Origin: Nocardia mangyaensis
GTDB lineage: Bacteria > Actinomycetota > Actinomycetes > Mycobacteriales > Mycobacteriaceae
Direction of reading: 5' to 3'
Assembly: GCF_001886715.1 (NCBI RefSeq)
Contig: NZ_CP018082.1
Location: 7,130,001-7,194,000, forward strand
DNA length: 64,000 nt
Part shown: piece after piece, positions 58,987 through 64,000 of the stretch
Layout: each line of letters begins with the position of its first letter
Numbering within the stretch: position 1 is the first letter of the stretch
Made by a program: the position numbers and the translations under genes
The notes under the pieces: generated by a model
The model's database searches: none
What the model saw: only the letters and a program-made list of their open reading frames with translations
Told to the model about the DNA's origin: nothing

Positions 58987-61788
58987 CTAGTCGGCTGCCG
59001 AGTTCGGGCCGGCCCCGAGCAGGTACTCGGCGAGGTGACGACCGGGGACGCCGGCGAGCTGGTCGGCCTGGGTTCGGCAGGAGAACCCGTCGGCGAGGAA
59101 GATCGACCCCTCCGGCGCGGTACGCAGGGCGGGGAGCAGCGCGTTTTCCGCGACGGCGACCGAGACATCGTAGTGCCCGCGCTGCATGCCGAAGTTGCCC
59201 GCGAGCCCGCAGCAACCGGCCAGTTCCCGCACGGTGACGCCCATCGCGGCGAGGATCTCGCGCTCGGCGGCGAACCCACCGACGGCGTGCTGATGACAGT
59301 GCGGCTGGACGATCACGGTGTCGTTCGGCCGCTGTGGTGGCTGCCAGTCAGGGTGTTCGAGGAGGAATTCGGCGAGCGTGCGGACGGCGGCCGCGATCTG
59401 TGCGGCCCGCGGATCGTCGGGAAGCAGTTCGGGCAGGTCGGCCCGCAAGGCGGCGGTGCACGACGGTTCCAGCCCGATGACCAGACCGCCCCCGGCCACA
59501 TGTTCGGCCAGCGCGTCGACCGTGGCACGCAACCGCACCCGGGCACCGTCGAGCTGCCCGGTGCTGATCCAGGTCAACCCGCAGCAGACCCGCTCGGCCG
59601 GGATCGTGACCTGATAGCCGAGCTGCTCCAGTAGATGCGTCGCGGCCAGCCCATTCGCCGGATCGAAGGTGTCGGTGAACGTGTCGACCCACAGCATGAC
59701 CCTCCCCGCCGAGGCACCGCCACCGCGATCGCGCCAGATTCGACGCAGCGGCTTCGGCGCCAACTCGGGCGCCGTTCGGCGGGGGTCGATTCCGGCCAGG
59801 CGCATGCCGGTTCGACGGAGGCGGGGGCGGGTGGCGAGCGAGTTGGCCAGGCGGGGAAAGCGTTGTGCGACAGCGAGCCACCTGGGGAGTTGGCCCAGGA
59901 CGTAGTGGTCCACAGGGCGGAGGCGACCTCGGTACCGGCGATAGAGGGTTTCGGATTTGTAGGTGGCCATGTCGACGCCCGCGGGGCAGTCGGAGGCGCA
60001 GGCCCTGCAGGACAGGCACAGGTCGAGGGATTCGGTGACCGCTGGTGCGCGCCAGTCGAGTTCGCCGCGCACGACTTCCTGGAGGACTCTGGCGCGGCCG
60101 CGGGTGCTGTCCTTCTCGTCGGCGGTGGCCAGGTAGGAGGGGCACATGAAGCCGCCTGCAGCGCGAGTGTCCGCGCGACACTTGCCGATTCCTACACACC
60201 TGTGCACAGCTGTGGATAGATCGCCGGAGTCGTCACCGAGCGCGAACCCGAGGGTGGGGACCGGGCGGACTCCGGCCACTCGCAGGTCGGTGTCCACGGG
60301 AGGCGGGGCGACGAGGACACCGGGATTGAGCACGTCGTCGGGATCGAACAGTGACTTGAAACCGGCGAAGGCGGCGATGGCCGCCGGGGAGTACATCACC
60401 GCGAGCAGTTCGGATCTGGCCCGGCCGTCGCCGTGTTCCCCGGAGAGGGAACCACCGTGGCGGACAACCAGTTCAGCGGCATCGAAGAGGAAGGACCGGA
60501 ACCGCTGGGGCGCGTCGGCGATCGGGAAGTCGAGGCGCACATGGATGCAGCCGTCGCCGATGTGTCCGTAGAGCAGGCCGCGGACATCGTATTCGGCGGT
60601 GAGCGCGGCGAATTCGCGCAGATACCGGCCCAGGTTCTCCGGCGGGACCGCGGCGTCCTCCCAACCGGGCCAGGCGGGCTTGCCGTCAGGAGTACGCCCC
60701 GCCAGCCCCGCTCCGTCGGCACGAATACGCCAGAGTGCCGCTGTGGCAGCGGGATCGGTGACGACGCGATGGTCGACCGCACCCGCCTCCCGCGCCAACC
60801 GCTCGGCCACCGCCAACGCCTCGGCCGCACTCTCCCCCGCCGTCTCGACGAACAACCATCCACGCCCTCGAGGCAACTCGGGCACGGTCCCACGATGCGC
60901 GCGCACCACATCGACCAGCCCCGCGTCGATCCCCTCCACCGCGATCGGCGCGCACCGCATCACGGCCGCGACATCGTCTGCCGCCGAGGCCATGTCGGGA
61001 TAGCCGAGCACGGTCAGCACGGTCGCCGCGGGCATCGGCGTGAGCGCCACCTCTGCCTCGAGCAGTAGTCCACAGGTGCCCTCGGTACCGACGAAAGCCT
61101 TCGCCGCCGACGAACCCCGTTCCGGCAGCAGATGTTCCAGCCCGTATCCAGACGCCTGTCGCTCGAACCGTCCCAGCTCGGTGCGCAGCACGGCGAGATT
61201 GGCGGTGGTGAATCCCGCGAGCCCGGGCACCGCGTCCAGCCCGGCGCCGAGTACCCGCCGTGTCCCCGTTCCGTCGATGACGCGCAGTTCCCGCACGGTG
61301 TCGGAGGTGCGGCCCCAAGCCAGCGCGTGCGGACCACACGCGTTGTTGCCGATCATCCCGCCGAGCGTGCAGCGATCCTGGGTCGAGGGATCGGGCCCGA
61401 ACCGCAGCCCGTCGGCGCGCAGCCGCCGCTGCAGATCCGACAGCACCACGCCCGGCTGAACGATCGCCGTGCGGGCCGCCGCGTCGACCGCGCGGATCGC
61501 GGTCATGTGCCTGCTGAAATCCAGCACGATCCCCGGGCCGATCGCGTTGCCCGCCACCGAGGTGCCCCCGCCCCGCGCGGTCACCGACAGACCGTTGTCG
61601 CGCGCGCAGCCGACCACCGCCGCGACATCGTCGGCACCCCGGGGGAAGACCACCACCGTGGGTCGCACGCGATAGTTGGAGGCATCCGACGAGTACTCGG
61701 CCCGCCTGCGCACCGAGGCGTCGACCTCACCGCGTATCCGGCCCCGCAGGGCCTCGGCCAGCAGCTCCGCACTCCGGTCGTCGTTCAC
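58987..61788 (-). CDS. FAD-linked oxidase fused to iron-sulfur/CCG reductase domains
   Basis: A 933-residue fusion in the D-lactate/D-2-hydroxyacid dehydrogenase type. Residues about 35-200 are the FAD_binding_4 domain (VVVFPRGADDVAAVVG, RGGGTSVAGNAIGPGIVLDF). About 210-480 are the FAD-oxidase C-terminal domain (GHIGDGCIHVRLDF, SGEHGDGRARSELL). About 520-620 hold the 4Fe-4S region (CVGIGKCRAD, CLSCRACASDCPAGVDMATYK). About 690-930 are the cysteine-rich CCG domains (CGLTWISTGQ, CCGLAGNFGMQRGHYD). It passes electrons from a hydroxy acid to a quinone or other carrier. The divergent ABC gene is 107 bp away. The substrate cannot be told. Confidence 0.9.
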   Translation of the reverse strand: MNDDRSAELLAEALRGRIRGEVDASVRRRAEYSSDASNYRVRPTVVVFPRGADDVAAVVGCARDNGLSVTARGGGTSVAGNAIGPGIVLDFSRHMTAIRAVDAAARTAIVQPGVVLSDLQRRLRADGLRFGPDPSTQDRCTLGGMIGNNACGPHALAWGRTSDTVRELRVIDGTGTRRVLGAGLDAVPGLAGFTTANLAVLRTELGRFERQASGYGLEHLLPERGSSAAKAFVGTEGTCGLLLEAEVALTPMPAATVLTVLGYPDMASAADDVAAVMRCAPIAVEGIDAGLVDVVRAHRGTVPELPRGRGWLFVETAGESAAEALAVAERLAREAGAVDHRVVTDPAATAALWRIRADGAGLAGRTPDGKPAWPGWEDAAVPPENLGRYLREFAALTAEYDVRGLLYGHIGDGCIHVRLDFPIADAPQRFRSFLFDAAELVVRHGGSLSGEHGDGRARSELLAVMYSPAAIAAFAGFKSLFDPDDVLNPGVLVAPPPVDTDLRVAGVRPVPTLGFALGDDSGDLSTAVHRCVGIGKCRADTRAAGGFMCPSYLATADEKDSTRGRARVLQEVVRGELDWRAPAVTESLDLCLSCRACASDCPAGVDMATYKSETLYRRYRGRLRPVDHYVLGQLPRWLAVAQRFPRLANSLATRPRLRRTGMRLAGIDPRRTAPELAPKPLRRIWRDRGGGASAGRVMLWVDTFTDTFDPANGLAATHLLEQLGYQVTIPAERVCCGLTWISTGQLDGARVRLRATVDALAEHVAGGGLVIGLEPSCTAALRADLPELLPDDPRAAQIAAAVRTLAEFLLEHPDWQPPQRPNDTVIVQPHCHQHAVGGFAAEREILAAMGVTVRELAGCCGLAGNFGMQRGHYDVSVAVAENALLPALRTAPEGSIFLADGFSCRTQADQLAGVPGRHLAEYLLGAGPNSAAD

Positions 61789-61829
61789 CCGACCAGCCTA
61801 TTCGCCTGCCCGGCGAGAGAGCATTTGCT

Positions 61830-61852
61830 CTAAACCTTTGTTGAGGTTTTAG
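61830..61852. promoter_or_regulatory. Inverted repeat in the promoter gap of the ABC transporter
   Basis: CTAAACCT (61830-61837) and AGGTTTTAG (61844-61852) form an imperfect inverted repeat in an AT-rich island within a GC-rich gap, 43 bp before the ABC gene and 41 bp after the start of the opposite gene. It is a candidate repressor or activator site for one of them. Confidence 0.45.
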
Positions 61853-61895
61853 TGTCGGGGCACAGGAGTTCACTGGCCTGGAGCGAAGAGGGAGT

Positions 61896-63788
61896 GTGAC
61901 CGTGAGCATCGAGTCCGTGGCCTACAGCCAGATGTACCGGCGAATGAACGCGCCGGAGGAACAGCGACCCTTCCGCATGGTCACCGCGCGCCGGATCGCG
62001 CGGTTCGCCGAGCCACACCGGCGCCGGATCGGGGGCTTCCTCGCGCTCAGCGTGCTGGCCGCCGTCCTCGGTGTGGCCACGCCGGTGCTGGCCGGGCGCG
62101 TCGTCAACGACATCGTCGGCGGGTCGCCCCCGCGCACGGTGGTGCTGCTCGCGCTCGCCATCGCCGGGCTGGCGATCCTCGACGCCGGGCTCGGGCTGAT
62201 CATCCGCTGGCTGTCCGCCCGGATCGGCGAGGGCCTGATCCTGGACCTGCGCACCGCCGTGTTCGATCACGTGCAGAAGATGCCGGTCGCGTTCTTCACC
62301 CGCACCAGGACCGGCGCGCTGGTGAGCCGGCTCAACAACGACGTGATCGGCGCGCAGCGCGCGTTCAGCGACACCCTCTCCGGCGTGATCACCAACCTGG
62401 TCACCCTGGTCCTCACCCTGGCCGTCATGCTCAGCATCTCCTGGCAGATCACCCTGCTGGCGCTGGTGCTGCTGCCGGTGTTCGTCATCCCGGCTCGGCA
62501 CGCGGGCAATCGCCTCGCCGAGATGCAGCGCGAGGGCGCCCAGCTCAATGCCGACATGAGCACCCAGATGACCGAGCGATTCTCCGCGCCCGGCGCCACC
62601 CTGGTGAAGCTGTTCGGCAGGCCGCATCAGGAGTCCTCGGAGTTCGCGGTCCGCGCCACCCGGGTGCGCGACATCGGTGTCCGCACGGCCATGCTGCAGA
62701 CCACCTTCGTCACCTCGCTCACTCTGGTCTCGGCGCTCGCGCTCGCGCTGGTCTACGGTCTCGGCGGCTGGTACGCCCTGCAGGGCAGACTGGACGCGGG
62801 CTCGGTGGTCGCGCTGTCGCTGCTGCTCACCCGCCTCTACACCCCACTCACCGCGCTGGCCAGCGCGCGGTTGGAGATCATGTCGGCACTGGTGAGCTTC
62901 GAGCGCGTCTTCGAGGTGCTCGATCTGCGGCCGCTGATCGAGGACGCGCCCGGCGCCACCCCGGTACCGGAGGGTCCGGTGTCCGTCGAGCTGGATGCGG
63001 TGAACTTCGGGTACCCGTCGGCCGACAAGGTCTCGCTCGCCTCCCTGGAAGATGTCGCGACTCTGGACAGCCGCGGCGGTGTCGAGGTACTGCACGAGGT
63101 GTCGCTGCGAGCCGAACCCGGCCAGCTGATCGCTCTGGTCGGCTCCTCGGGTGCGGGCAAATCGACGATCGCCCAGCTGGTTTCACGCCTCTATGATGTC
63201 GATTCGGGCGCAGTGCGGCTCAACGGCGCCGACGTACGCGAACTGACCAACGAGTCCATCCAGCGCACCGTCGGCCTCGTCACCCAGGACGGGCACCTGT
63301 TCCACGACACCATCCGCGCGAACCTGCTGCTCGCACGCCCGGAGGCGACCGAGGATCAGCTGTGGGACGCACTCGAACGGGCCCGCCTCGGCGATCTGGT
63401 CACCTCGCTCACCGGCGGCCTCGACACCGTGGTCGGCGAACGCGGCTACCGGCTCTCCGGCGGTGAACGTCAGCGCCTGACCATCGCCAGGCTGCTGCTC
63501 AAGCAGCCACGCGTGGTGATCCTCGACGAGGCCACCGCCTCACTGGACTCCACCTCCGAGGCCGCCGTCCAGGAGGCGCTCACCGAGGCGCTGACCGGCC
63601 GCACGGCCCTGGTGATCGCGCACCGGCTGTCCACCATCCGCGCCGCCGATCAGATCCTGGTACTCGAGCAGGGCCGTGTCGTCGAGCGCGGCACCCACGC
63701 CGCCCTGCTCGACGCCGACGGCCGCTACGCCGAGCTCTACCGCACCCAGTTCGCCGACGAGCCGGTGGTGGCCCCCGCCGCGGTCTGA
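61896..63788 (+). CDS. ABC transporter, fused permease and ATPase (exporter type)
   Basis: A 630-residue half-transporter. The six-helix membrane domain covers about residues 45-330 (VLGVATPVLAGRVVNDIVGG, FFTRTRTGALVSRLNNDV). The ATPase covers about 360-610, with Walker A GSSGAGKST, signature LSGGERQRL, Walker B VVILDEATASLDS and the H-loop AHRLSTI. It forms a homodimer or heterodimer and exports lipids, peptides or drugs. A short insert before the ATPase (ASLEDVATLDSRG) differs from the usual type. GTG 61896 is the first start, GTG 61902 an alternative. No partner gene follows in the window. Confidence 0.93.
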   Translation: MTVSIESVAYSQMYRRMNAPEEQRPFRMVTARRIARFAEPHRRRIGGFLALSVLAAVLGVATPVLAGRVVNDIVGGSPPRTVVLLALAIAGLAILDAGLGLIIRWLSARIGEGLILDLRTAVFDHVQKMPVAFFTRTRTGALVSRLNNDVIGAQRAFSDTLSGVITNLVTLVLTLAVMLSISWQITLLALVLLPVFVIPARHAGNRLAEMQREGAQLNADMSTQMTERFSAPGATLVKLFGRPHQESSEFAVRATRVRDIGVRTAMLQTTFVTSLTLVSALALALVYGLGGWYALQGRLDAGSVVALSLLLTRLYTPLTALASARLEIMSALVSFERVFEVLDLRPLIEDAPGATPVPEGPVSVELDAVNFGYPSADKVSLASLEDVATLDSRGGVEVLHEVSLRAEPGQLIALVGSSGAGKSTIAQLVSRLYDVDSGAVRLNGADVRELTNESIQRTVGLVTQDGHLFHDTIRANLLLARPEATEDQLWDALERARLGDLVTSLTGGLDTVVGERGYRLSGGERQRLTIARLLLKQPRVVILDEATASLDSTSEAAVQEALTEALTGRTALVIAHRLSTIRAADQILVLEQGRVVERGTHAALLDADGRYAELYRTQFADEPVVAPAAV

Positions 63789-64000
63789 ACCACGCGCGCA
63801 GCGCCGACCCGGGACCAGTTCGTCCGGCCAGGCACTACCCGTGCGGTGGTGGTCCAGCTCGATTGGTCGGCGACGCAGCCGACTCGACCGAACGTCAACC
63901 ATCATTGACCAAGTCGGGGGAACCGACTGCCGTCGTGTCGCGTCAACTCTTGATGTCCGACCGAAATATCGAGACGTTGGGGGGAATCGAAGAGAATGCG
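63789..64000. other. Non-coding end of the window, probable start of a next gene
   Basis: The stretch shows no gene that I can support. At its very end TTGGGGGGAATC is followed by ATG at 63996-63998, which could be the ribosome-binding site and start of a rightward gene beyond the window. Confidence 0.35.

Noticed and set aside
63865..63885. GTCGGC-gacgca-GCCGAC hairpin, similar to the small hairpin of the dispersed repeat.
   Set aside because: Only the short palindrome is shared; the surrounding repeat sequence is absent, so it is probably chance in GC-rich DNA.

Overview
The window looks like a chromosomal segment from a mycolic-acid actinomycete, most likely Nocardia or a close relative. 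Composition is uniformly GC-rich and GTG/TTG starts are frequent. It carries a wax-ester synthase (WS/DGAT), an antigen-85-like esterase, a cutinase-like hydrolase, a WhiJ-type XRE/DUF397 group, and a dnaB with two inteins. No rRNA, tRNA, CRISPR array, transposase or phage gene was seen.

Layout. At 1-11.3 kb lies a block that matches, from memory, the order around Mycobacterium tuberculosis Rv0046c-Rv0051: ino1, padR, a DUF5318 gene, a ponA-type bifunctional penicillin-binding protein and a GT87-type membrane glycosyltransferase. A second, paralogous penicillin-binding protein and two tandem GyrI-like proteins precede it. At 27.4-32.9 kb the same syntenic block resumes with rpsF, ssb, rpsR, rplI and dnaB. 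A 14-kb Ter stress island sits between the two halves (11.3-25.8 kb). It holds two multidomain TerD proteins, three AIM24-family proteins, an esterase, a leftward four-gene operon (coiled-coil protein, CitE-like lyase, PRTase-TRSP-StiP fusion, HAD phosphatase), a single-domain TerD and a DUF475/TerC membrane protein. A second GT87 paralogue closes the island in inverted orientation.

The rest (33-64 kb) is a mosaic of lipid, envelope and redox genes: cutinase-like hydrolase, WS/DGAT, a nitronate-monooxygenase-like flavoprotein behind a KstR-type operator match, a lipoprotein with a duplicated domain, an LPG-synthase-like membrane protein, an NlpC/P60 hydrolase, an AAA ATPase, a thiolase homologue lacking both catalytic cysteines, a three-gene succinate dehydrogenase of the mycobacterial Sdh1 type, the XRE/DUF397 group, an AlkA-type glycosylase, a large FAD/Fe-S oxidoreductase and an ABC exporter.

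Most notable observations: (1) a dispersed 161-bp structured repeat in two copies, whose 24-bp hairpin arms differ only by compensated base pairs, with a third distinct hairpin sharing part of the loop sequence; all three lie in tail-to-tail gene gaps. (2) A class 3 mini-intein and a class 1 homing-endonuclease intein in one DnaB. (3) A cluster of DnaA-box-like 9-mers just upstream of dnaB. (4) The PRTase-StiP fusion and unusual make-up of the Ter island. (5) The thiolase-like protein with no nucleophilic cysteine.
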